Source: an uncultured delta proteobacterium | GTDB lineage: Bacteria > Desulfobacterota > Desulfobulbia > Desulfobulbales > Desulfocapsaceae | Length of the DNA: 34,418 nt | Direction: 5' to 3' | Assembly: GCA_903901335.1 (NCBI GenBank) | Contig: CAIUQR010000103.1 | Coordinates: forward strand, 1-34,418 | In this document: piece by piece, positions 26,637-34,418 of the stretch | Layout: the number at the start of each line of letters is the position of its first letter | Numbering within the stretch: the first letter of the stretch is position 1 | Position numbers and translations under genes: made by a program | Notes under the pieces: generated by a model | What the model was told of the DNA's origin: nothing | What the model saw: the letters and a program-made list of their open reading frames with translations, nothing else | The model's database searches: none

Positions 26637-27773
26637 ATGACAGTGCACTCATATAACCGGGTAACTATTAACCCGCAGGCCCTGCAGAACAATTTCAGGA
26701 TTATCCGGGAAAAGGTGGTGCCGGGAGTCAAGGTCCTGGCTATGGTCAAGGCCGATGGCTATGGTCATGATATGATAAAGGCCGCTAAGGTCTTTGCTGC
26801 TGCAGGTTGTGAAATCTTCGGTGTGGCGGAGACAGGTGAAGCGGTGACCCTGAGGGAGGCTGGAATCAGGGGCGAAATTTTTATTATGCTCGGGTTTGTC
26901 CGTGAGCAGGTCGATCTGGTCCTCCGGTATAATCTGACCCCCGTTGTGTTCCGGATTGAGACTGTTGAATGGCTTTCAACCGCCGCAGTAAAAGCAGGCA
27001 GGAAGATCGGCATACACCTGAAGGTCGACTCCGGGATGAGCAGACTGGGTTTGCTGCCGGACCAGGTGAATGACTTCCTGGACCGGATGTGTTTATTTCC
27101 TTCCGTGTATCTTGCAGGAATTGTGAGCCATTTCTCTCAATCGGACGATCTGCAATCGGACAATACACGAAAGAGCCATGCCGTCTTTACAAGCATGTGC
27201 AACACGATCAGACGACAGTGCGACGGACTTGGGCATATAGCCAACTCAGGCGGGATATTTAATTTTCCGGAAACCTGCGGCGATATGGTCAGACCAGGAA
27301 TCTCCCTTTATGGCTACTACCCGGACGGAGAAGTAGGAATGAGACGGGCTCAGGGGCAGCGGCTCATTCCGGCGATGTCCTTTGCAACGCAGGTGCTCCA
27401 GGTCAAAACGGTGCCGGCGGGGACAGGAGTCAGTTATGGACACACCTATATAACCCCGTCCGAGACCCGCCTGGCCATTCTTCCTGTCGGCTATGAAGAC
27501 GGGTATCTCCGCAGTCTTTCCAATCGCGGAGAGGTCCTGATAAAAGGTCGCAGGGCGCCCATTCGGGGTAGGATCTGTATGAATTTGTGCATGGCCGATA
27601 TCACTGAGATCGAAGGCGTTCTGCCCGGAGACGAGGTGGTGCTGATGGGCAGACAGGGGCAGGAGTCGATTACTGCCGATGAGATAGCCGGTTGGGCAGA
27701 TACCATAAGTTATGAGGTCCTCTGCCTGATCGGCAACAATAATGAAAGAACCTATACAGATGAAGAGATATGA
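26637..27773 (+). CDS. alr: alanine racemase
   Basis: A 378-residue PLP enzyme of usual length that interconverts L- and D-alanine to supply peptidoglycan synthesis. The PLP-binding lysine is Lys38 in AMVKADGYGHD, and the second catalytic base is Tyr267 in GVSYGHTYI. The C-terminal beta domain has LPVGYEDGYLRSLSN and GRICMNLCMADIT. The ATG at 26637 has GGAGG about 11 bases upstream. The last four bases (ATGA) overlap the start of argS, so the two genes are translationally coupled. Confidence 0.97.
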   Translation: MTVHSYNRVTINPQALQNNFRIIREKVVPGVKVLAMVKADGYGHDMIKAAKVFAAAGCEIFGVAETGEAVTLREAGIRGEIFIMLGFVREQVDLVLRYNLTPVVFRIETVEWLSTAAVKAGRKIGIHLKVDSGMSRLGLLPDQVNDFLDRMCLFPSVYLAGIVSHFSQSDDLQSDNTRKSHAVFTSMCNTIRRQCDGLGHIANSGGIFNFPETCGDMVRPGISLYGYYPDGEVGMRRAQGQRLIPAMSFATQVLQVKTVPAGTGVSYGHTYITPSETRLAILPVGYEDGYLRSLSNRGEVLIKGRRAPIRGRICMNLCMADITEIEGVLPGDEVVLMGRQGQESITADEIAGWADTISYEVLCLIGNNNERTYTDEEI

Positions 27774-29428
27774 TCCGTTCACAGCTGAAGACGATTCTTG
27801 ATGCCTGCTTCCGGCAGGGCGTTGACGACGGTTCCTGGTCAGACCAGGGTGCCGGGAGATTTACACTTGAGGTGCCTAAGCACGAAGGGCAGGGCGACTT
27901 TTCCACCAATATGGCCCTGGTGCTTGCCGGCATTGAAAAACGAAAACCACGCGATATCGCTTCGGTTCTCGTAAAGCTCCTCGAAAAGCAGACTGATTTT
28001 ATCGACCGTCTCGAGATTGCAGGCCCTGGTTTTGTCAATATTCATATCAGAGCGGATGTCTGGCAGCGGCTGATTCCGGCCGTGCTGGCTGAAGAAAAGA
28101 TCTTCGGCCGTTCCCTGATAGGCAACGGTCGGCGGGTGATGGTGGAATTTGTCAGCGCCAACCCGACCGGTCCTCTCAGCATCGGCCACGGCCGACAGGC
28201 CATTCTGGGTGACGCGATCGCCCGCCTTCTGGAGGCTACCGGTCATAGCGTCTATCGGGAATACTATTACAACAACGCCGGCAGGCAGATGCGGGTCCTC
28301 GGTGAATCGACGCGGGCGCGGTATCTGGAACTGCTGGGCATAGAGCATCCCTTCCCCGAGGATGGCTATCAAGGCGAGTATATCAAAGAGATCGCTCAGG
28401 CCCTTATCGATGAGGCGGGGGATTCGCTTAAAAATCATAAGGATGTGACACCGTTTACGGCCAAGGCCGAGGAGCTGATTTTCAAGGATATATCTGCCAC
28501 GCTTTCGCGGATGGGAATCGCCTTTGACAACTATTATAACGAACAGTCTTTATATAATGATGGCCATATCGATTCGGTAGTGGCCGAGCTGCGGGCCAAG
28601 GGGCTGGTTTATGAACATGAGGGTGCGGTCTGGTTCAAGACCACCGACTTTGGTCAGGAGAAGGACCGGGTGATTATCAAGAGTACGGGAGAGCCGACCT
28701 ACAGGCTGCCGGATATCGCCTACCACCGTGAAAAATTCCGCCGTAATTTCGACTGGCTGGTCGATATCTTCGGCTCCGACCATATTGCCACCGTCCCGGA
28801 TGTGCTGGCAGGTGTTCAGGCGCTGGGCTTTGATCCATCCAAAGTGACCGTTGTTCTGCATCAGTTTGTGACGCTCACCCGTGACGGCAAACAGGTGAAG
28901 ATGTCGACCCGGAAAGCGACCTTTGTCACCGTCGATGAGCTGCTCGACCTGGTGGGTGTGGATGTGGCCCGCTTCTTTTTCATGATGCGCAAGGCTGACA
29001 GTCAGCTGGAGTTCGACCTGGGGCTGGCCACCAAGGAAGGCCAGGAGAACCCGGTCTATTATGTCCAGTACGGGCATGCCAGGCTCTGTTCGATCCTGCA
29101 TCAGGCAGAGGAAAAGGGGGTGGATCGTCTGCCGTTTACGGATGTCGAACCGGCCCTTCTCGCTGAGCCGGAGGAGCTGAAATTATTGAAGAACATAGCC
29201 GCTTTTCCCGGAATGATCGAAAGCTCGGCGCTGGAGCTCGCTCCGCATCGGGTGATCTTTTTCCTGATGGAACTCGCCGGTCTGTTTCATAGTTTTTATA
29301 ACAAGCACAAGGTTTTGACGGATGATACCGGTCTGACCCAGGCGCGGCTGTATCTGGTGGATGCACTGCGGGTCGTTTTCCGGAACGGTCTGCAGATTGT
29401 CGGCCTCAGCGCCCCGGAAAAGATGTGA
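27770..29428 (+). CDS. argS: arginyl-tRNA synthetase
   Basis: A 552-residue class I synthetase that charges tRNA-Arg. The N-terminal Arg-tRNA recognition domain (about 1-115) is followed by the catalytic Rossmann fold with the HIGH-type signature PLSIGHGRQ near residues 140-148 and the KMSKS-type motif VKMSTRKA near 380-387. A C-terminal helical anticodon-binding domain with LFHSFYNKHKVL ends the chain. Length matches the family. It overlaps alr by four bases. A putative N-acetyltransferase gene of arginine synthesis follows after about 75 bases. Confidence 0.98.
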   Translation: MIRSQLKTILDACFRQGVDDGSWSDQGAGRFTLEVPKHEGQGDFSTNMALVLAGIEKRKPRDIASVLVKLLEKQTDFIDRLEIAGPGFVNIHIRADVWQRLIPAVLAEEKIFGRSLIGNGRRVMVEFVSANPTGPLSIGHGRQAILGDAIARLLEATGHSVYREYYYNNAGRQMRVLGESTRARYLELLGIEHPFPEDGYQGEYIKEIAQALIDEAGDSLKNHKDVTPFTAKAEELIFKDISATLSRMGIAFDNYYNEQSLYNDGHIDSVVAELRAKGLVYEHEGAVWFKTTDFGQEKDRVIIKSTGEPTYRLPDIAYHREKFRRNFDWLVDIFGSDHIATVPDVLAGVQALGFDPSKVTVVLHQFVTLTRDGKQVKMSTRKATFVTVDELLDLVGVDVARFFFMMRKADSQLEFDLGLATKEGQENPVYYVQYGHARLCSILHQAEEKGVDRLPFTDVEPALLAEPEELKLLKNIAAFPGMIESSALELAPHRVIFFLMELAGLFHSFYNKHKVLTDDTGLTQARLYLVDALRVVFRNGLQIVGLSAPEKM

Positions 29429-29503
29429 CGATGGTCCCCTGGCAGCGAAAAAACAAAAGAAAACAATATGGTAAAGAGAGACGCTCTCCACATGGAGAAT
29501 TGT

Positions 29504-29980
29504 ATGATACGTAATGCAAGAATCGGGGATGTGAAGGAAATTCATGCTCTTCTGAAACATTTTGCTGCTCAGGGCTTGCTGCTTGCCCGTTCCATCAGTT
29601 CGCTGTATGATCAACTGCGCGATTTTATCGTCTATGTTGACCAGGAGGATACAATCCTCGGGGTCTGTGCCCTTCATATTATCTGGGAAGACTTGGCCGA
29701 GGTCCGGTCCCTGGCCGTACGAGAAGAGGCACAGGGAAAAGGCATTGGGGAGAAGCTGGTCGGATGCTGTCTGGAAGAGGCGGAGAAATTCGGTATTAAA
29801 CGGATTTTCGCCCTTACCTATCAGGCTGGTTTCTTTCGGAAACAGGGATTTACAGATATCGATAAAAAAGAACTCCCCCATAAGATCTGGGGGGACTGTG
29901 TCCACTGTCCGATGTTCCCGGATTGCGATGAGGAGGCCCTAATTTTTACACGGGCAAAAAAGAATCCGGCAGACAGGTAA
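29504..29980 (+). CDS. argA: GNAT N-acetyltransferase, probable short N-acetylglutamate synthase
   Basis: A 158-residue GNAT-fold protein. The acetyl-CoA site is seen in VRSLAVREEAQGKGIGEKLV (residues 72-91; motif Q/R-x-x-G-x-G/A). The N-terminus MIRNARIGDVKEIHALLKHF and the C-terminal HCPMFPDCDEEAL resemble the single-domain N-acetylglutamate synthases of many deltaproteobacteria, which start arginine synthesis, and the position behind argS agrees. That function is an inference from family resemblance; a different acetyl acceptor is possible. The ATG at 29504 is chosen because GGAG lies 6 bases upstream; the frame is open to an earlier ATG at 29468. Confidence 0.75.
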   Translation: MIRNARIGDVKEIHALLKHFAAQGLLLARSISSLYDQLRDFIVYVDQEDTILGVCALHIIWEDLAEVRSLAVREEAQGKGIGEKLVGCCLEEAEKFGIKRIFALTYQAGFFRKQGFTDIDKKELPHKIWGDCVHCPMFPDCDEEALIFTRAKKNPADR

Positions 29981-30148
29981 CAAAACAAAAGACAGAAACG
30001 GCCACAGTGCCCGATTTTCTATTGTATGTTTTCCGGTTAATGCTTACCTTCGCGCTGGCGGTGTCGTAAAAAAAGGTCGGGATATTTCTAGAATACGGAA
30101 TAAAGGGCTTCCATTCAAAACAGCCCCCTTAACAAAGAAGATACAGAT

Positions 30149-32701
30149 ATGCTTCAGAAAGTACTGACAAAGGTTTTCGGCAGCAAAAATGAGCGGGTTT
30201 TGAAACAGATTAAGCCGCTTATAATCAGGATCAACGAACTGGAGAAATCTATCCAGGTCCTTGATGACCCCTCCCTTGCCGCCAAGACGGTTGAGTTTAA
30301 AGAGCGTCTGGCCAAGAACGAGCCGCTTGACGCACTGCTGCCCGAGTCTTTTGCGGTCATGCGGGAGGCAGCCTGGAGAGTTCTCGGTGAGCGGCATTTT
30401 GATGAGCAGCTCCTCGGCGGGGTCATTCTTCACCAGGGGAAAATCGCCGAGATGAAGACCGGTGAAGGTAAGACGTTAACCTCAACCCTTCCTGTCTATC
30501 TGAATGGTCTGACCGGCAAGGGTGTGCATATCGTTACCGTCAACGACTATCTGGCAAGTCGTGATGCCGAATGGATGGGGAAGGTTTACCGATCTCTTGG
30601 CCTGACGTTCGGGAAGATTATCCATGGCATGGAGGATACTGAAAGGCGCGAGGCCTACGCCGCCGATGTCACCTACGGGACCAATAACGAGTTCGGGTTC
30701 GATTATCTGCGCGATAACATGAAATTTGATCTTGTCGACTTCTGTCAGCGAGGGTTCAACTTTGCCATTGTCGATGAGGTCGACTCGATCCTGATCGATG
30801 AGGCCAGGACCCCGCTGATCATCTCCGGTCCGGCCGACATCTCCACGGATCTCTACAAGAGCGTTAACAAGATTATGTCCAGGTTCAAGGTCGACGAGCA
30901 TTACACGGTCGATGAAAAAGCCCGGCAGGTGGCCCTCAACGAAGAGGGGGTCGGCCTGGCGGAAGAGCTGCTCGATGTTGAAAATCTCTACGACCCTTCT
31001 GCGATCGAGCAACTCCATCATCTGAATCAGGCCTTGAAGGCCCATGTCCTGTTCAAGCGTGACGTGGATTATATCGTCAAAAACGGCGAGGTGATCATCG
31101 TCGATGAGTTCACCGGCCGGACCATGGAAGGAAGGCGTTACAGTGATGGCCTGCATCAGGCCCTGGAAGCCAAGGAGAATGTGAAGATCGAGCGGGAAAA
31201 CCAGACCTTTGCGTCGATCACCTTTCAGAATTATTTCAGGATGTACGAGAAGCTGGCCGGGATGACCGGTACGGCGGATACGGAAGGCCCCGAGTTCAAG
31301 AAGATATACAACCTGGATGTAGTGGTCATGCCGACCCATATGCCGATGATCCGGGTTGACTATGCGGATGTGATTTATAAGAACGAGGCCGCCAAATACC
31401 GGGCCGTGATCAAAGAGATCAAGGAAAAACACGAAAAAGGGCAGCCTGTCCTGGTCGGCACCATTTCCATTGATGTGTCGGAGAAGATCTCCGGGATGCT
31501 GAAGAAGGAGAAGGTTGAGCATGAAGTCCTGAACGCCAAACAGCATGACCGGGAGGCGGAGATTATCGCCGGTGCCGGACAACTGGGCAAGGTCACCATC
31601 GCTACCAACATGGCCGGGCGGGGAACGGATATCAAACTCGGACCGGGGGTAACTGACGTCGGCGGACTTCATATCCTTGGAACATCCAGACACGAGGCCC
31701 GGCGGATTGACAATCAGCTCCGCGGCCGTTCCGGCCGTCAGGGTGATCCGGGGTCATCCCGTTTCTATCTCTCCCTGGAGGACGACCTGCTGCGGATCTT
31801 CGGTTCCGGCCGGATTTCGGGGATTATGGAGAAATTGGGGATGGAGGAGGACGAACCCATCGAACATAACATGATCTCCAAGGCCATAGAAAATGCCCAG
31901 CGCAAGGTTGAAGGTCACAACTTCGATATCCGGAAGCATCTGCTTGAATATGATGATGTCATGAACAAGCAGCGCGAGGTTATTTACCGTCAGCGCCGCG
32001 AGGTCCTGAAGGGTGATGATGTCACCACTATTCTAAAGGATATGACCGAGGATCTCATCGATGCGGTTGTCAATGAATTTGCAGGAGAACGTTCGGCCTC
32101 GGAGGATTGGAAATGGGAGGGTTTCGAAGAGCGGATGATCGAATATTTCCATACCCAGCCCAATTGGAGCGAGGAAGATCGCAAGGGGTTGGAGGTGGCC
32201 GGTTTCCGGGAGAAAATCGAAGATCTGGTCAAGAAGACCTACGCTGCTCAGGAAGAGAGGCACGGCGTGGAGGTCCAGCGGCATCTGGAGAAGGTCATCC
32301 TGTTACAGATGGTTGATACGCACTGGAAGGATCATCTCCTGTCCATGGATCATCTGAAAGAGGGGATCGGGCTTAGGGGGTATGGACAAAAAAACCCTCT
32401 CAATGAGTATAAAAGGGAAGGCTACGAGCTCTTTTCTCGTATGATTGAAACAGTCAAGATCCAGACTGTTTCGACGATTATGAGGGTTCGGGTCGTCCGG
32501 GAAGACGATGTTGAGCGGATGGAGGAGGAGCGGCGTCAGCGCCAGGAGCGGGAGATGCGGCTGAACAGGGGAGCGGCCGGCGGCGGTGAACCGGGGGCTC
32601 AACAACCTCAGAAGCGCGACGGCGACAAAATCGGCAGGAATGCCCTCTGTCCCTGCGGTTCGGGCAAGAAATACAAGAAGTGTTGTGGGGCTACCCAGTG
32701 A
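30149..32701 (+). CDS. secA: SecA, preprotein translocase ATPase
   Basis: An 850-residue SecA of normal length. The DEAD motor has Walker A MKTGEGKT near residues 104-111 and Walker [13 protein letters not shown] near 207-218. The preprotein crosslinking domain, the second nucleotide-binding domain ([29 protein letters not shown]) and the helical scaffold ([13 protein letters not shown]) follow. The C-terminal linker ends in the zinc-binding, SecB-docking motif [13 protein letters not shown]. It drives ATP-dependent export through SecYEG. The ATG has a weak binding site (AAGAAG). It follows the GNAT gene after 168 bases and appears to have its own promoter. Confidence 0.98.
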   Translation: MLQKVLTKVFGSKNERVLKQIKPLIIRINELEKSIQVLDDPSLAAKTVEFKERLAKNEPLDALLPESFAVMREAAWRVLGERHFDEQLLGGVILHQGKIAEMKTGEGKTLTSTLPVYLNGLTGKGVHIVTVNDYLASRDAEWMGKVYRSLGLTFGKIIHGMEDTERREAYAADVTYGTNNEFGFDYLRDNMKFDLVDFCQRGFNFAIVDEVDSILIDEARTPLIISGPADISTDLYKSVNKIMSRFKVDEHYTVDEKARQVALNEEGVGLAEELLDVENLYDPSAIEQLHHLNQALKAHVLFKRDVDYIVKNGEVIIVDEFTGRTMEGRRYSDGLHQALEAKENVKIERENQTFASITFQNYFRMYEKLAGMTGTADTEGPEFKKIYNLDVVVMPTHMPMIRVDYADVIYKNEAAKYRAVIKEIKEKHEKGQPVLVGTISIDVSEKISGMLKKEKVEHEVLNAKQHDREAEIIAGAGQLGKVTIATNMAGRGTDIKLGPGVTDVGGLHILGTSRHEARRIDNQLRGRSGRQGDPGSSRFYLSLEDDLLRIFGSGRISGIMEKLGMEEDEPIEHNMISKAIENAQRKVEGHNFDIRKHLLEYDDVMNKQREVIYRQRREVLKGDDVTTILKDMTEDLIDAVVNEFAGERSASEDWKWEGFEERMIEYFHTQPNWSEEDRKGLEVAGFREKIEDLVKKTYAAQEERHGVEVQRHLEKVILLQMVDTHWKDHLLSMDHLKEGIGLRGYGQKNPLNEYKREGYELFSRMIETVKIQTVSTIMRVRVVREDDVERMEEERRQRQEREMRLNRGAAGGGEPGAQQPQKRDGDKIGRNALCPCGSGKKYKKCCGATQ

Positions 32702-32740
32702 TCTGATAAAAATCGATGTTCGTACTCGTGTGCAGGGAAT

Positions 32741-32775
32741 AAAAAAAGGCAGAGCCAAATGAATGACCCTGCCTT
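32741..32775 (-). terminator. intrinsic terminator of the PEP-CTERM fragment
   Basis: On the minus strand AAGGCAG (32775-32769) pairs with CTGCCTT (32753-32747), followed by a run of T down to 32741. It lies between the secA stop and the PEP-CTERM remnant stop and faces the latter. Confidence 0.65.
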
Positions 32776-32802
32776 GGTGTGTCTGTAATGTTGAACAGAC
32801 GA

Positions 32803-33097
32803 TCAGCCTCTTTTCTTCCTTATCATTCCAGCCAGTCCTGCTAAGCCAGTGCCAAAGAGGAGCATGGCGGTGGTTGGGAACAGAATTTCTTGAATTTACA
32901 TTGGTGAAGACAAAACTTTCATCGTTATAGTTATAATCTGAATTCGGAAACTTCAGATTCTCAAACGCTACATAAGTACCGACCGGAACTCCTGAAAAAA
33001 GCGGTGAGGTTGCACCTATATCTACTACGACACTGTCAAGAAAATATTTAACCAAGGGATCACTGATAAAAACACCCACATTGACAATTAATGATAT
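32803..33097 (-). pseudogene. PEP-CTERM sorting-domain protein fragment, frameshifted and lacking its N-terminus
   Basis: A minus frame beginning near 33097 encodes ISLIVNVGVFISDPLVKYF and continues through GVPVGTYVAFENLKFPNSD to about 32898. There it leaves the family pattern. One base later, in the next frame, a PEP-CTERM-like tail appears: FPTTAMLLFGTGLAGLAG, then MIRKKRG and the stop at 32803-32805. The motif is degenerate (FPTT for the usual PEP/VPEP) but the hydrophobic helix and basic end are typical of proteins anchored by exosortase. The 5' part has no signal peptide and meets a stop upstream, so the gene is truncated as well as frameshifted. Confidence 0.65.
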
Positions 33098-33437
33098 TCA
33101 GTGGGTACGTCGAGGATCAGGCCATAAAGTATAGATACACGTACCAGAGGAATGGAGGGGCCAATGATTTTTTCTTTTTCCATTCATCCCCTTGTGTTTT
33201 GGGCTAAAAATTCGGGCTGTATCCTTTGCCCTCCCTTGTAAAATCACCACAATGTAGTATAGTTTAATTTGCCGCGACGGAGGGTTGCTCGGCGCTCTCT
33301 CTCCCCTGGACCTCCTCGAGCTACCTGAAGTCACGGTTTCCTTTATTCGCTCGCCCCTTTTGATTACCTCGAATTCATCTAAACAATTGCTTTCCTTCCG
33401 CATGTAAATCCGGACTTCGTCTGGTGTGCTCTGACGA
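33098..33437. other. 340-bp stretch without a supported gene
   Basis: A minus frame from 33403 to 33098 could encode 101 residues, but it is rich in Arg and Ser, has no recognisable domain and no good binding site, so I do not call it. It contains the segment SNPPSRQIKLYYIVVILQG, which might be the translation of a dispersed non-coding repeat. No clear promoter or RNA structure is visible. Confidence 0.35.
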
Positions 33438-33809
33438 TCATTTTACAGTTGTCCAACCTTTCGCTTCCATGCACAGGGTATAGAGTCGATTGGCTTCAGT
33501 TTGGGATACTGTGGCCCTTTTCCCCCGGACAGTAAGCGAATCTTCGCTGGCTGTCACAGATCCCACCCGGGCATCTTTACTGCATGCATACTTATCTTGC
33601 CGCAGATCTGTATCTGTAGCGCCTGGTTTTTCCCATGTTGATGGGGCTCCTTCGATGGTCTTGTGTCTGGCGCAGTTAGAAAGCGAAAGGACAAAACATA
33701 TAACGGCTAATGAAAGAAGGCGTTTCGTTCGGCACCCTTTGGGTGGAGGTTTAATAATGAGGGCGAAGTCACCTTTCAAAGGTGATCTCGATCTCTTTTC
33801 CTCCTTCAT
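33438..33809 (-). CDS. small putative lipoprotein of unknown function
   Basis: A protein of up to 123 residues with a lipoprotein signal: basic KGCRTKR, hydrophobic LLSLAVICFVLSL, then the lipobox LSNC (Cys about residue 47 of the longest reading). The mature part is about 77 residues, with CSKDARVG and a second Cys in LYTLCMEAKGW, a pattern common to small outer-membrane or periplasmic lipoproteins of unknown role. The ATG at 33809 would leave an unusually long leader and overlaps the upstream PilZ gene by 41 bases; a later TTG or ATT start is possible, so the start is uncertain. It is probably co-transcribed with the PilZ gene. Confidence 0.6.
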   Translation of the reverse strand: MKEEKRSRSPLKGDFALIIKPPPKGCRTKRLLSLAVICFVLSLSNCARHKTIEGAPSTWEKPGATDTDLRQDKYACSKDARVGSVTASEDSLTVRGKRATVSQTEANRLYTLCMEAKGWTTVK

Positions 33810-34167
33810 CTAGAACTTTGTGTAGGTTGCATTCATCCAGTTGTTTGATGAAGTCAATGGATTTCTGGTATTCAAATATCAAATTCTTGATGATTTCCTG
33901 ACTCTTCTGATCTATCTCCAGAGTCTGGAAACCTGCTATGGAATCAATGACTCGAACAAGCTTGGCAAAAATCTGGATTCTCTGCCCCGCTTCGGTAAGA
34001 ATCTCGATCTGGTATTCACCGGTGGGAACCTCCTCTGAGAAGTCAGAGACGGCGACTCCGCCTTGGCTGATATCGATTGTGCGGGCTTTTACTGTCGGAT
34101 TGCTGCTGTTTGACAGAATCGCCTCTCCACTTAAGGGTACACGAACATATATTCTCTTATGCCTCAT
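33769..34167 (-). CDS. PilZ-domain protein (probable c-di-GMP receptor)
   Basis: A 132-residue single PilZ-domain protein. The c-di-GMP-binding elements are present: the Arg-rich switch near the N-terminus (RHKRIYVRVP, residues 2-11; RxxxR) and the DISQGGVAV motif (D/N-x-S-x-x-G) near residues 32-40. A beta barrel occupies about 5-90 and a C-terminal helix (EIIKNLIFEYQKSIDFIKQL) follows. It should be cytoplasmic and pass c-di-GMP signals to motility, secretion or biofilm functions, but its partner is not visible. Its 3' end overlaps the lipoprotein gene. Confidence 0.85.
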   Translation of the reverse strand: MRHKRIYVRVPLSGEAILSNSSNPTVKARTIDISQGGVAVSDFSEEVPTGEYQIEILTEAGQRIQIFAKLVRVIDSIAGFQTLEIDQKSQEIIKNLIFEYQKSIDFIKQLDECNLHKVLDEGGKEIEITFER

Positions 34168-34296
34168 AGCGACACCGCCTGATTTTATTTGTAATTACAC
34201 CAGGGCACTGACTATCATTTGTCCTTGCTTACCTCTGATTAGTTCTTTTTCACGAACTCCCGATCTCATGTTTATCATTGCATATTCCAGAGCAAA

Positions 34297-34418
34297 CCGG
34301 ACACCGATTCCACGTGATTTCGGACACCGATTCCATTTGAATCCGGACAGTGATTCCAGACGAATCTGGACAGGAGTTTGTTAACGTACAGCGGCGCATA
34401 GAACTAATTGGTAGAGAA
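34297..34418. mobile_element. end of an IS21-family-like insertion sequence, cut by the window edge
   Basis: Four copies of a (C/T)(C/T)GGACA core start at 34297, 34320, 34343 and 34366, each exactly 23 bases apart; the first three continue as (C/G)(C/T)GATTCCA. Multiple tandem terminal repeats containing TGTCCGG and GGAAT are typical of IS21 elements, where they bind the IstA transposase. The transposase genes would lie beyond the right edge, and the outer end cannot be fixed. Confidence 0.55.

Noticed and set aside
30482..31693. Long minus-strand open frame (403 codons) opposite secA
   Set aside because: secA is unmistakable on the plus strand; the antisense translation shows no domain and has the composition of a shadow frame.
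33180..33260. c-di-GMP (GEMM) riboswitch on the minus strand near GGGCAAAGG
   Set aside because: Only a short resemblance to the conserved core; the second conserved block and the stems are absent.
34297..34380. CRISPR array at the right edge
   Set aside because: The period is only 23 bases, the conserved and variable parts are too short for repeat plus spacer, and the cores match IS21-type terminal repeats.

Overview
The window reads as a chromosomal segment of an anaerobic Gram-negative bacterium, most likely a sulfate- or sulfur-metabolising Desulfobacterota (Desulfobulbales-like). This is inferred from rubrerythrin and two small ferredoxins, an apparent selenoprotein, a PEP-CTERM remnant, a c-di-AMP riboswitch in front of kup, and the tRNA-Leu/tig/clpP/clpX/lon order. 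No marker in the window fixes the genus.

Layout. 1-3.2 kb is accessory in character: a possible transposase tail at the left edge, a universal stress protein, an exported PEBP/YbhB protein, an unknown protein, and a UDP-glucose dehydrogenase gene broken by an internal deletion. 3.4-6.7 kb (minus strand) holds tRNA-Leu(TAA) and a probable operon. The operon encodes an exported DsbA-like protein whose CxxC motif is UPYC (in-frame TGA with a SECIS-like hairpin), then PhoH, then a single reading frame joining YbeY to PdxJ. A 408-bp gap with a 66-nt hairpin separates this from the plus-strand proteostasis block at 7.1-14 kb: tRNA-Leu(TAG), tig, clpP, clpX, lon and the PPDK/PEPS regulatory protein. 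14-17.1 kb (minus) has coaBC, a Bax-inhibitor-1 family protein, and a ferredoxin-rubrerythrin pair whose ferredoxin has Asp at one cluster-ligand position. 17.6-22.4 kb (plus) has a hybrid sensor kinase and a methyl-accepting chemotaxis protein.

22.5-25.7 kb (minus) is an ion-transport operon: promoter, c-di-AMP (ydaO-type) riboswitch, intrinsic terminator, kup, and a translationally coupled CaCA-family cation exchanger. 25.8-32.7 kb (plus) has a 2[4Fe-4S] ferredoxin with its own promoter and terminator, a small membrane protein, alr, argS (overlapping alr), a GNAT resembling short N-acetylglutamate synthases, and secA. 32.7-34.4 kb is again accessory: a frameshifted PEP-CTERM fragment, a small lipoprotein, a PilZ protein, and at the right edge four 23-bp-period repeats typical of an IS21-family end.

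Most of the window is ordinary housekeeping. The items most worth attention are the selenocysteine DsbA-like protein, the ybeY-pdxJ fusion, the riboswitch-controlled kup-exchanger operon, the long hairpin upstream of the selenoprotein operon, and the Asp-ligand ferredoxin.
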